This document shows positions 19,903 to 32,500 of a DNA stretch of 64,000 bases, one piece after another (the first letter of the stretch is position 1; each line of letters starts with the position of its first letter). This DNA is from Aurifilum marmelostoma (taxonomy: Eukaryota; Ascomycota; Sordariomycetes; Diaporthales; Cryphonectriaceae). The notes beneath the pieces were generated by a model. The model was not told the origin of the DNA. It was given only the letters and a program-made list of their open reading frames with translations, and searched no databases. The translations under genes and the position numbers were made by a program. The stretch covers positions 186,001-250,000 of the forward strand of contig JAMXSV010000007.1 in the NCBI GenBank assembly GCA_027559495.1. The letters are read 5' to 3'.

Positions 19903-22675
19903 ATGTCTCCTCCCGTGGCAGAGATCGAGTTCGTCGACCGTTCGACCTCCCCGCCTACCACAGGTCAGTTCACTGCTGCCTTCGTCCTCGCAGCATCTCC
20001 TGTAGAGTTCTTGTACTGACGCGTCTCTTTCTTCAGGCACCATCTTCTTGCACAATGGCCAGACCATCAAGGTCGGTCGTGACGAGCGCACCAAGTGAGT
20101 ACAATTTGATGCGAATGCCGCATCAGTCCGCCATGAGCATGCATTGACGAGAGGCCTTCGTAGCGATCATGCCTTCACCAATGTGTCCGTCTCTCGCAAT
20201 CACTTGGAGTTCTACTCCATCCTCTTCGAAGAGGGTTGTGACTGCATGGTCTACGTTCGAGATCGCCAGTCCGACAACGGCACCTTCGTCAACGGCACTC
20301 GCATCGGCCGGCCAGACAAGGTTGGGCCAGGCAAACTCCTCCAGGACGGTGACCTCGTGACCACGAGACCTTACTTGACTTTCAAGATCAGAATCCCCTA
20401 CCAGCAGAATGCCGAGCTGACGCCGATCCAAAAGGAAGAGGTCAAGGTTCGTTGTCATTTTACCTTCTCTCTCTCTCCCTCTGCCCCTTCCTTCTCTCTG
20501 TGCCTCCCTCTAATTGATTGATAGCTTCTCGATGGAAAATACAAGGTCACCAACCTGATCCTGGGCAAGGGCGCATCTGCTGAAGTCCGGCTCGCCTACG
20601 ACCTGAAGAATGGAAAGCAGCTGGCCTGCAAGATCTACGACCTACAGAGCGTAGGAAGTATGGTCTATGATATTCTCACCAGGAAGCTGATGCGTTCGCT
20701 CACCATGATGGCCGAGATTGATCACGTTAGCAGCATCCACGACCCCGTTGTCGGTCAACGTAAATGGCTAACTAATCGTCCCACAGCCCAACGTCGCAGC
20801 GTTCAAGTGCGCCTTCAAGAGCGTACACACGCTGTAAGCATTCCCCTTCCACTTATGCTATCCTCATATCCAGATGCTCACCACCTCCCACAGGTACGTC
20901 TTCGAGGAGCTTGCGTCTGGCGGGGACCTGTTCTCCATGATCAGCCTGATCAAACAGCTCAAGGAGCTGGAGATCAGATGGATGATCCGTCAGATCCTAG
21001 CAGGTATCGACTACTTGCACGCCCGACATCTTGCGCACCGTGACCTCAAGCCCGAGAATGTCCTCTGCATGGTGTCCTCCAAGCCCGGACACCTGCTCGC
21101 CATCACAGATTTTGGCGACGCCGGGTGGATGAAGCAAGGTCCTCTGATGGACTGTGTTGGGACCAGAGGATATCAGGCCCCGTAAGTGTTTCTATGTGTT
21201 CCCAAACCAAGAGCAGACTTGTACTGACCATGATTCCAGTGAGATGTTCCTACCATCCGGCGCACATGACACCGCCATCGACATGTGGGCGCTGGGAGTC
21301 ATGGCAGTACAGCTCTTTGGCGGCTCTGGTGGGATCCCCTATCTCGACAGTCTCGACCGCCTCCTGATCGAAAACCCAGAGATCGAGTCTCTGGACTTCG
21401 AGGCCATGTTCAACGAGATCAAGGCCCTACGAGGAGAGGCCTTCCATATCTCGGAATGCGGCCAAGACTTCATACGCCAGTGTCTCAAGGTCGACCCAAG
21501 AGACAGGGTCACTGCTTCGGGCGCCTTGAAGCATCCCTGGATCGAGGGAACTGGCAGCGTCCGGGACCTGTTCAAGTCCCGTGAGGAGCAGACTCGTCAG
21601 GGCTGGAGGGGCCGCCAGCGCCTTGACGAGCTAATTCAAGACCTTCCTAATGTTCTACTCCCCGCGACGGAGTCCGACACCAGCAATAGGGGACCCGACG
21701 TCAGAAGCTGGACCTCTGGTGACTCTCAGAAGCTCCACGCCGAGATCCAGACACTTGCCGAGAAGTCTCGTCGCTTTGGCAAAGTAACCAAAGTGGGAGG
21801 CCAGCTCTCCGAGGTCGACGATGGTGTTCGAGCCAAGACTGCCGCTGAGGATGTCGGAGAGATGCCCCAGGACAAGACAAACGTCAACAAGACGAAGGAG
21901 CCTGGAAAACCCGGAGCCAAGGGCGAGTTGACGTAAGTTCTGCCTCTCGCCACTTTGATGCTTGCACCTCTCGGACAAGGATTGTCAATTGTAGGATGAC
22001 TTGACTGACCGACCAATTCATAGGCCAAAAGAAAAGTTGGTGTTTGTGCAGCGTCCCTGGTCTAAGGAGATGAACAACCACACGAAGCCAATCTCCCCCG
22101 CCGTCGAGCCCAAGAAGCAAGACATCAAGATCATGACACCTGAGATGATGCGCCACCTGATGCCGCAGGGGCCCAAGAGCAGACCAGCCAAGCGCAATCG
22201 CCTTGACGAGTCTGCCGGCTTCAACCGGCCTGCTAAGCGCACGAGGGTCGCTGAGCTTCAGAAGAAAGATGCCAGGACCAAGATACCTGAGACGACTCGC
22301 TGGCCGATGAGCAAGGAGGTACACAGACCTACCAAGCGTACGCGGCCTGACGAGTATGACGTTCTCGACCGTGCTGCGAAGCGCACGAAGGTTGCCGAGC
22401 CCAGCAAGCAAGACCACAAGCCCGAGGCGATTCGCCAGTCGATGGCCAAGGGGAGCAATAACAAGGCTATCAAGCGCAGCCGGCCTGATGAGTCTGATGC
22501 CGGTCATGCTGCTGAGCACGTGAAGGTTGCCGAGCTTAGGAAGGCTACCAAGTTTGAGAAACCCGAGACAAGTCGACAGTCGATGGTCAAGGCGACGACC
22601 AACAGACCTGCCAAGCGCAACCGACCTGACGAGTCTGGCATCGATCGTGCTGCAAAGCGCACGAGGGCCGATTGA
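19903..22675 (+). CDS. FHA-domain serine/threonine kinase (Chk2/Rad53/Mek1-like) with repeated basic tail
   Basis: Protein kinase of the CAMK group with an N-terminal phosphothreonine-binding FHA domain, as in Rad53/Chk2 and the meiotic kinase Mek1. Exons: 19903-19963, 20037-20094, 20164-20446, 20525-20725, 20787-20833, 20894-21181, 21240-21932, 22024-22675 (760 residues). FHA (about 20-125) shows VGRDER, SVSRNHLEF and SDNGTFVNGTRIG. The kinase (about 139-420) has LGKGASAEV (third loop Gly replaced by Ala), catalytic Lys170 in ACKIYD, HRDLKPENVL (Asp267), DFG (Asp289) and GTRGYQAPE; the catalytic residues are intact. From about residue 570 to the end the tail has about four copies of a basic 46-48-residue module that look like repeated nuclear-localisation signals. 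A checkpoint or meiotic role is inferred from domain order; orthology to one yeast kinase is not settled. The fourth intron has a weak donor, GTTAGC. Confidence 0.85.
22090..22675 (+). repeat. Tandem coding repeats (about 140 nt) in FHA-kinase tail
   Basis: About four degenerate units plus a partial one. The protein pattern is roughly (R)xAKRT[KR]VAE, then a Lys-rich linker, PExxRxxM, and KRxRPDE. Landmark copies are RPAKRTRVAEL, RAAKRTKVAEP, AAEHVKVAEL and the closing RAAKRTRAD. The PDE landmarks occur as KRNRLDES, KRTRPDEY, KRSRPDES and KRNRPDES. Confidence 0.8.
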
Positions 22676-23599
22676 AGAGGATACGCGAACACCACGATAC
22701 ACACGAGCTTTTGTTGATTCCTTGCATGATTGTTGATACCGGAGAAAAGATCCAAAAATTGTTGGATCTTCTACCCTTTCTGATGATTTCTTTTGTTTTT
22801 CTCCCTTCTCACGAAGACCACGAGATATGGAATACTCGACGCAGAAGACGATGGGATATTGAGCCGCTAGAAGGCGATGGAACGACGAACGCATGCATTT
22901 GTTTTTTATGGACGGCAGTTGATCATACCGAGCCACGAACGAGGAGCACAAGACTCCAATGAAGGCGATGTTTAAGAACTAGATGATTTTCTACGAGATC
23001 GAATAATAATGAAGACGCATGGCAAGCCGCTGATCATTGACGAGAAGACGATCCGTTCCGAGCGCGACGAGGCTTCATGCATTTGATCAGATACTTTGCG
23101 AATTGAATTTCATGACATCTCAAGACTCGATGCACTGGATTCACTTGACGCACTGTATTTTCTCTCCTCCTTATTGCCCAAGCAAATACCCTACCTAGTC
23201 AGTAGTCAAGCTGGACCGGGCCGAACCTTTTATTTGCCGCTCGTCCGGACTTTCAGTAAGCCATGTTAAGAATGTGACGATCTGTGAGAGTTTGGTCACC
23301 AGCTGGTCAATAATATGCTGAGGATAGTTTTTTTCTTTTTCATTTCTAATTCATTGCCCTTCCGTTGTTGTTATCGATGAGGTACCAAGTAGTGGAGGAA
23401 AGGGCTGGAGAAACCCAGACATGAGGAGACTATGTATGCATGTATTTGAATATGTAGTATTGGGATGTATGCTTTCTCTAAAGTTTTGTATGCTAACGCC
23501 AAATGTTAAAGCAAGCCAACGCCTATGATGCAGTGCGAAATTAAGTGGTCCCTAATGACCAGTGTGAAGGGAGCCGCTGAGTGACTGAGTGAGTGGTCA
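22676..23599. other. Intergenic, convergent 3' ends of FHA kinase and midasin genes
   Basis: AT-rich sequence without plausible coding frames; expected to hold both 3' UTRs. Confidence 0.55.
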
Positions 23600-26500
23600 T
23601 TACGAGTTGACCTCGGCGAACCAAGTCCTCAGCAAACCGGCCAGAGCGCCCGGCAGGTCCTCAAGGTTATGCACAATGAGGTAATACTGGAAGGGGAACG
23701 TGTCCAGGTACCTCTCGATGACGACCCTGCTGTTCCCGTCGGCCTCCTTGATGAACCTGGCTTCCTTGAGCTCGAGCACGCTGTCGCCCTTCTTGGTAGT
23801 GCTGGCGTCGTCCATGATGATGAAGACGACCATGATGCGCTCCTCGAGGGCCTCGCGCAGCAGCCGGCGAATCCGCTCGTGCGCCGAGCTGGGCGTCAGC
23901 CCGTCGGAGAGGATCAGGGCGAGCTGCCACAGGTCCTCCCCGCTGCCCGACCGGTTGGTATTGCGCGCGGCACGGAACTGGTCGATGGTCTGCCGGATGA
24001 GCAGGCATATGTCAGTGCGGTCCTGCTCGAAGGAGAAGTTCTGCAGGACCTTTGCGCCAGCGTCGTGGGAGTTGAGCAGCGGGGCGGTCAGGTCGTGGGC
24101 GGTGAAGACGTCGGCGCCGAAGCCCATGACGCCAACCTGGCCGACCTCGAGCATGGCGAGGGCGCGGGACACCATGACGAGGGACTCGAGGGCCATGGTG
24201 CCCGAGGTGGTCTCGCCCATGCTGCGGGAGTCGTCGACGCAGAGGAGGATCTGGTAGGTGCGCTTGGTTGGGATCGCGCGGCGCATCCAGATCTTGTCGC
24301 GCTTGTAGGACGAGGCGATGTAGGGGATGATCTTCTTGATGTTGAGCCGCTTGCCGGTGCGGTAGGAGCCCGAGAGTTTGGTGGACTGAGAAGGCGTGAG
24401 GATGAGGCGGAGCTGAGAGGTAAGGGCCAGAGACAGCGGGTGCGTCTTTGTCTGGAAGTTGGTCCAGGACTCGAGGGACGAGCCGTAGTCTCTCAGCGGC
24501 CGATCTTGATCGTCAGAGATATGTGTCGTCGAGAGTTGCGTTGAAGTCTCCTCAACGACTTGTTCTTCCTGCTCAGTGTCCAGAGCCCGTGTAGGGGACT
24601 CGGAACGTTCTCTGTCAAAAGCACCACGCCTCGTTGCGACACCAGTGCGCGAGTCGTCATGATCTGGCATCTCCTTGTCTTTGGTCTCGTCCTGCTGCGT
24701 TTCGTCGGCTTCATCGCCGACATCCGCCATCTCTTCATCATCCTGCTGTGGCATGACCCGGCTCTGATCGTCTTGTCTCTCTTCATCGATGGCCATGGAC
24801 TCGTCAATAGGCTGAACCTCATCCTCAGCCGCGGCACCAAGGGCCTGCGCGTCAGGAGCATCGTTGTCATCTTGCAGATGCTGAAATTCCTTCTGCGCCA
24901 TGTCCGCTTCTTGGTTTTGGCGGGCTTCCTGCTCGTCTGTGGCCTCCTTGATGTCCTGATGACTTCTATACCACCTCTCGAGAGCGTCACCAAGCTTCTT
25001 GAATGGCTGTGACTGTGCTGATTCGTCCGGCCTGTTGGTTTCCTCAGACTCCTTTTGGTCTTCATCACGTCTTGACATTGCGCCTTCGTTGCCAGTCGCC
25101 GTCTCCTGATCCTCTGCGTTCTGCCCCATTTCTCCGTGCTCGCGCTGAGCTGCCTTGGACTGGGACTGCTGATCATCCTGGCCGTCCATCTCCGTCTGGT
25201 CTTGTCCGGCGCCGCTCTTGACATCGCTGGGTGCTGCGTTGTCAGGATCGGCGTGAGCGTCGTCGTTCGGGTTCAGTGGCGGTTTTTCCTCGTCCTTGTC
25301 CTGCTCCTCAGCACCCTGCTCATCCACTTCGGGCTCCCGTTCTTCCATCCCGGTGTTCTCCCCTTGCATGTCTTGGTCTGGATCGTCAGGGCTGATCTCT
25401 TCCTCCATGTCATCTTGTTGCATGTCGCCCGCTTCGCCCTCCTCAGCCTCCTCGACGTGTTGCTCTTCTCCGTCCTTCTTTGCGTCTTCCTCTGTCTCCT
25501 CTTGGCCAACATCAGAAAGCTTGTCTAGATCATCGTCAGAGATCGCCGACTCTTCGTCCTCATCTTTCCCGTCGATGTCCATGTCGTCTGGTAGGGCCAG
25601 GGCCTCGTTCTCTTCGACGTTCTGATCCTGTCGGTTGAGCTCTTTCTGCGCTTCACCATCATCGTCTTGCTCAGGGCCAGCCTCCTCTTCCGGCTCAGGG
25701 TTGGCCTGGTCCGCTTCCTCCTCCTGGGGTTGGACCTCTTTGTTGTCGGCACCCTCATCTGCAGCGGCCTGCTCGTCTTCCTTCTTCTGGCCCTTGGTCT
25801 GGTCGCCTTTTTGGTCCTTGTCCGCATCCTCGCCATCACCATCCCACATCTTCTCGTCAACAGCAGTAGGGTCGAGATCATCAACGTCGCCAGTCTCCTC
25901 ATCCATGTCTTCGTCTTCCTCTTCTTCGCCATCCTTCTTGTCGCCCTCGTCATCTTCGTCTTCTCCAGCTGCACTGCCCATCTCGCCTTCCATCTCTTCC
26001 TGGCCCATGTCCACAGCATCCTCCTGGTCTTCGATATCACCGTCTTTCTCCTTGTTTGGCTCCTGAGCAAGCTCTGAGAGGTCCTCATCGGGCTGGATAT
26101 CCTTGCTAATGTCCTCAGCACCTTCACCATCCCCAAGCCCGGTCCCGCTCTCAAGATTGCCTGTCTCACCAGAAGTTTCATCGGACTTCTCTTGTGGAGC
26201 GCAGAAGCCTCGAGACGCAATCTCAACAAATGATTTACCAAGATGCAGTGCCATTTTTGTGCTAGCACGGTGCAGATCAGCCATCTGCGTCACCGTCGTG
26301 TGGCAGGTATTAGCATATTGTTGCAAGATAGGCAAGGTTACGGCAAGCAGAGATAGTGCAGCGTTTCTGATAGAAGGATCTTCTAGTTGAAGGGCTCTAA
26401 GGTGACCCAACGCGCTGTGGATACCTTCAATGATAGTGTCCATGTGCAACGATCTGGCCAGTCCAGTGAGGGTATCACTGTACTGGAACAGCCATGACGC

Positions 26501-29500
26501 CTCTTCAGCAGACGTAGGCATCGATGCGGCAGCCCTTTGGAATTTCTGCACAGCATCAAGCACCATCTTAGATAAGTCTAGTGCAAGATCGAAGAACTCC
26601 TGAGCATCTTTGGTCTTCATGGCTTTGTTGCTATCTGGCGTTGTGACTGATGTCCAAAGCTGAAGCTGTTGGAAGATGAACGCAAGGTCCGGTCGTTCTG
26701 ACTCGAGGAGTTGAAGCGTTGCCTCGAAGCTGGCCAGCTTTTCTTCCGTTTCGGCTCGCATTTCCAGCTGGGCGTTCGCCACGAACCCAGCTGGGAGCTT
26801 CTGATTAGATCCGAGCCGTGATTGCAGTCTGGTGAATTGGGTAAGCCAATCCTGCAGCACCGCTTGGATAGCACTATTGTCCAGTCTACCCAATGTAGCG
26901 TGGACATCCAGGAGATGGAGGCCGAAACTCAAAACAGGCGTAATCCAGTGCAGTGCTTGTTCATGAGTTGACTCTTGCCGTGTAACTACTACCGTGCCGG
27001 AATGCTTGGAGGAGGTAAGCGCCTGCAAATTCAAAAGACCTATGTCTAATGACTGCAGAAGATGGCGGTTATCAGCGAGACACTGATGCTGTTGGATCAG
27101 CACGTGAAGAATGCCTTCCATGTAGCCTGTGCTTCGTCGCACGGCCTCATTTGTCAGGTCGCCATGGTGGTCGTGCATGGCATTTCTGACCGAGGGTGCC
27201 AGGTCGAGGACCTTGTGGAAGTAGTACGTCGCCTCGGCAAGGCCTTGGTCCTGCTCGGAAGGCAAGTGGCGCACCTTGGCCAGGACGACTGCGAGCTGCT
27301 TCTGGTCCCGCAGATGGGCCTCGTTCAGGTTGCGAGTAAAGCCCATAGTCCGGATCGCCTTGACAGTCTCTTCGAACAAGCGGACTTTTCTGGTCTTCAG
27401 ATGCTTGACTTGTTCTTTGTTCTCATCGTTCAGGAACGCGGGCGTCTCCTTCCTCAGCGAAGCCATCGCAGACTTGGTATCTGAGACAAAGGCATCGATG
27501 ACATCGACTGCACTGATGCTGGCCTCTGGCAGCTGAGACGCCTTGGACATAATGCCGATGATCCTGTCGGAGTCGGAGAGGCGTTTGGTGTGTGCATCTT
27601 GGGACCAGCCTGGGATTAGCGTCTGGCACACAGAGGCTGCTGCTTCATTTGTCTGCGGTGGTGCAACCAGGGATGCTGCCCTCAATACCGTCCTCTGGCC
27701 TGCGTGTTGCTCATCGGGAAGACCTTGGTCTACGATGGATCTCATTGGCTGACCAAGGACAGCGCGGAACTTCCGGACAAGTTTGAACAATTTCTGGTGA
27801 GATTTGCGGGCACTCTCTCGTAGGGCTGCGATGTTGGTGTCTTTCCAGCTCGCAAGCAGGAGGACGTCCTTCATGTTCTTCTCGATCGATGCCCTCCCCT
27901 TGTCTATCGCGTCGGTAACCTTGCTTTCGTACCGGCAGTACATTGAGAGGAAGTTCAGAACTGCATTGTGTATGATGCCAAGGGCCGCATAGTCCATGGT
28001 CAGGAGCCCGACTTGCTGGCACAGCTGACGCAGTAACTCGAGGCGGCTGTGGAACTCTCCCAATACTGCCTCCGAGAAGAACATCTCAAGATCGCTCACC
28101 AGCTGTATCGTGTAGTCCTTTAGATCGTGGCCCAACTCAAGCTTTGACATTGGAATGGCAATCACAGCGTGGTAAGCCACGAACCACCAAGATTTGGCGT
28201 CGCTTTGGCACTTGTCCACCTCCTGATCGAAAAGCTTGGCCCATGTAGACAGCTCCAGGCGACGCCAGCTGACGATCATCTCGGTCAACTTGTTGTAGAG
28301 GTCGAGGGCGCCATGGACGTGACTAGCCCAACCACCAAACTGCCATTCGTAGGCAAAAGCATGGAGCTTCTCCACACGGTTGATTACCTTTGCTAGAGGA
28401 TCTGTGTGGCTGAGTTCGAGGACATGATCACAGGCACTAAGCACGTCTGCGAGCGGTTGCAGATGCGCAATCTCGTCGATGGCCTGTAGTGCCCTGAAGC
28501 GCAGGCGGATAGAACGGACAAGGTTGACGAGCTTTCGGGCCTCGAAGAGATTCGAGCTTGTGTAAAAGTTGTAGCTGGCAGAAGTGGTACTCGAGTTGAA
28601 GCTGTTCAGTTTCTCATCCAGAACAAGCAATGTTGTGGGCAGCAGCGCACGATCTTGAACAGCGTCGAGATGGGCTGAATCCGAAGCACCACTTGATACC
28701 TTGCGCCCAACTGCTTTACACAAGTTGACCAAGCCCTGTACACTGTCTTGGGACGGGAAGAAGATCTTTCGGTGTCGCTCTGCAACCTTCGTTGCTAAGT
28801 TGCGAGCAGCATGGCCGACGTCTGTTGCTACCGCGGACTTACTGGCGTCTTCTATCTCGTAGTCGGGGAAGAGCTCGTTGAAGCTTTGCTGGTCGGCCTC
28901 CTCCTCATCTTCGAGGCTGCCCTTGTAGCGGTACAGGCTGTTCTTGGCTGCCTCCTTTCTCTTGTCCTCATCTAGCTTTTTACTCCATTCCTCGTAGAAG
29001 TAGTGGAGCGATGCGGCAAGATTGCCTCGAAGATGGCTGTCGAGGCTTTCGATCCCCTCAATTCCGACCAACACGCCAACATAAGACAGAAATTCTAGGC
29101 TTTGAAAAGGCGGCACCGTCTCTCTGTTGAGGTTTGAGCCACCCAGGAACGGCGTCACTTGAAGGAGCCATGCGGACTGGGAATTAGACCTGTAAAGGGC
29201 TTCGCGGACTGTGCTCAACGAAAGGCCAACTTGAAGAGAGCGTAAAATGGTCACCAGAGGCACCGTCAAGTCCTCGTAGGTGGGGAAGCGGGTGCTTAGT
29301 CGCTCGATAAGATGGAGAACGTTGTCGTGAACAAGCTGCACTTCTTCAGCACCGGCCTCAGACGGGCTAGCCAAGTACTGGCAGAGTGTTGAGAGGACAT
29401 CGCTTTTTACCACGGAACTTAGAACATTGTTGAACTCGCCTTGAAGACGAACCAAGTCAGCACTGAGGCCGCGGTGAATAGTGACCGCGGCTGATGGCGG

Positions 29501-32500
29501 CTCGCCTAGGTCTTTGATTTCTTGCCGGAGCTGCTCAGATCGCAAGTTGAAATCCTGTCCGGTGAAAGCCGACTCAAATGCGCACAAGGCTTGCCATTTA
29601 CGCCTCAGAGCCGTCAAAAGTTCTTCATGGTAGTCTCGCTCCGTCTGAGCCCTCAGGTATGGATCAAAGATCTTGTCGGGGACGTAAAGTTTAATGCATC
29701 CCACAGCGAAATGGGCCCATGCGATGGAAGATAGGCCGGCCTTCTGAGCTATGGACTTCTCGGACGCCACAAGCGCAATGACTGCTGGTATGAAGTGTCG
29801 GTCGACGGCCAATTTGAGATGTGATGGGGCACCAAGCTGGACCCTCGCGGTTGCTGCTGGGTCATCAATTGCTACTCCATCCTTTGTGATTGTCACAGTT
29901 CCGAGGGTGCGAGATAGCTGTTCGGATAGCAGAACGAAGCTCTCAAGTAGGGAGAGCGCGCCAAAGACTTCGCGCATGAGATGCCAAAGCAGCTGGTTGA
30001 GGCAGGCGATGGGATCTGCAGACACAGCTTCTGAAGAGCTCGCTAGAAGTCTGCCCATTTCTGGCAACTCTGTCTCGAGAGACTGAAGGGAGTATAGACT
30101 GGCCGCTGAAGTGGATTCATACTTTTGCATGAGCGAAGACATGAGGCGCCCAGACCAGGGATGAGACGAAGAAGACCGGCCGAGCACATAGCTCAGGGAA
30201 TGCAGAAGCCTCTGTGAGTTGTCCATGCTGTGCAGCCGCATCTGAGTCAGTGTGGGAACGTTGGCCAGAACCACGATCTCCTGCAGATTTGTGAACGCGG
30301 ACGATTTGCGCGAGCATCTGTGGATAACCAGTGACTGCCGCAGCATTTCAAACTCTTCTGCAAAGAAAGGCACGACCTCGTGGGCTTCATCCACCTTGGA
30401 CTCGAGCAGGTCAACTTCGCTCTGCAGGGCCTGAAGGAGGCCCGAGGCCGCTGCAGCATTTCCACGAACCACGCTATAGGCCTCGGCCAGAGACGAAATG
30501 GCTTTGCTGAGGTCGGCGACACTGGCATTAGATCTCCATTTGATATCATCAAATCGACAAGCCAGCTTCTCCATTCCCTGAACGGCTGAGAAGGTGGTCT
30601 CATCCGATATAGGTGTCAACCGTAAGAGCTGCCACATAGCCTCCATACCCAGGCCAGTGCTCAGCTTGAAGCCGACTGTGAAGGCATCTTGGAGATGATC
30701 CAGGAAGGTGGTGACTACTTGCACCGCACGGTCACCGTGCAGCTGAGCCGCGAGGGCCTGGAAGAGGTCCACGCCCTGCTTGAGATGAGCTTGAAATCTC
30801 GCTTCATCGAAAGCAGAGCCAGTGACGAAGGTGAACGTCCTCCACCAATAGTGCAAAAGCGCACGCATGGCTGGCCTCGCACTTGTGTTGAGTTCCGAAG
30901 ACTTGAGGGTCACCTCGATGTAACCCTCCACCAGCTGGATGGTATGGCTCAAGAAACCTGCCACGTTGACTGTAGAGTCTTTGGACACAGAAGCGACGGT
31001 GCTAGACACGAGAGATCGTTGTAGACGATTCAGTGACGATGGCTTCGTCCTGTCGGTAGCGCGGCTCTGTGAATGCATGATCTGCTGAGTGGATTGTATC
31101 TCGAGGAACAACTCATAGCAAGTGCCAAGCCATTCCGCAGCACCCGGCTGCAGGCCATCCATTACCGTTGACAGGAGAGGGGAATGCAGAGTATGGAGAG
31201 GCTGGAGAGCAGACAATGCCTCGTTTCCGGACATCTCTCTGGACACTTTCGAATACAAATGAAGAACTGCCTGCCTGATCGTTGTAGCCTTTTGGGAGCT
31301 GATATATGATGAGACAGCCGCAACACTCCGGTCAATGTGAACGGCATTTTCGTCGTGCGATGACAGCAGGCCATTGAGTGCTTTTTCGAATCTGGGCAAC
31401 AGCGCAGAGTCTACAAGACTGAGATTGTCGAGGGTCAACGCAGCAACATCACATTGCCCATTTGCTGATGATCGTCGAGCCAGGCGCGTTGCAAAGTCAT
31501 ACCTGTCCAAGGTAGCCTCGATGTCGGTGATTCTTGACAGGTGATCTGCAGTATTCGACTGGGCAATATCAAGATAAATTTCCACAGAACGATTGCGCAT
31601 AGCCCGGGACAATTCGCCATATCGCGGATCCATTGTGAGGAAAATGCGAAAGTTGGGATGAGGCTTGATGATCCGAGGCTTCCCATCTGGGCCGCTGTGC
31701 TCGTTGATACTGAGAAAACCATCAGGACGTTCGAGAAGGGAGTTCAATCTGTCGAGGACTGATGCGCTGCAAAGATTGGCGTTGTCGAGGACGAGCCACT
31801 TACCCGTCTCCATGGCTCGTACAATGACACCATCCAGCCACTCGAAACGCGGATTTGCAAGGACCTTTGGTGCGTGGAGTAGATCGAAGGCGCGAGATAG
31901 GCGTTGACCCAGGACAGATTCAGCAGGAACTTCAGTGGCGAATGCCTGCATGGCTGCTACGATCTTGGCCAAGCCATGCTCGAATTGATCATTGATGAGG
32001 AGACTCAGGAGGCTCAGAGCAGTCTTAGAAGAAGCCTGTGGAAGCTGTGACAATGTGAGCTGGAGGAGCGTCTCGCGGAGATCGTCCAGACCACTCCGGA
32101 GCTCCCTCAACGGGTCGGCCTGCTCGAAGCCGCCAACAAGGTCCATGGCGTCGACATCAGCATTGAGAGGAAATGTGGCCAATTCACTGCCAATGGAAGC
32201 AGCAACGTGGCCAAGCAGAGACGACTTGCCACTGCCTGACGGGCCAACGAGAATGCATGGAAGGTTTTGCTTGACACATATCAAGATAGACTCAATTTCT
32301 GCAAGCCGAGGCACAGCGTCGATAGCTGGGAATCGAGTTGGTTGCAAAAGAGTGTTGCGCTCGAGCATGGCTAGTCCGACTTGACAGACGGAGGGACTGA
32401 GGCTGTGATAGAGACTGTGTGGTTGTGGGGCCGCCCCGAAAGTCTCGGCAAACAACTGCACGATGTGGTGTCTGTCGGCTCCAGAACGGAATCTTTGGGT

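Noticed and set aside
20726..20786. Alternative donor GTAAAT near 20759 for the fourth FHA-kinase intron
   Set aside because: It would leave an intron of about 28 nt, too short, and would insert residues before the conserved HPNV segment; GTTAGC at 20726 fits the kinase alignment.
23669..26390. Long plus-strand frames opposite the midasin C-terminal region (up to 291 codons)
   Set aside because: They are antisense shadows of the acidic and MIDAS coding sequence, and their Ser/Leu-rich composition simply mirrors the Glu/Asp codons.
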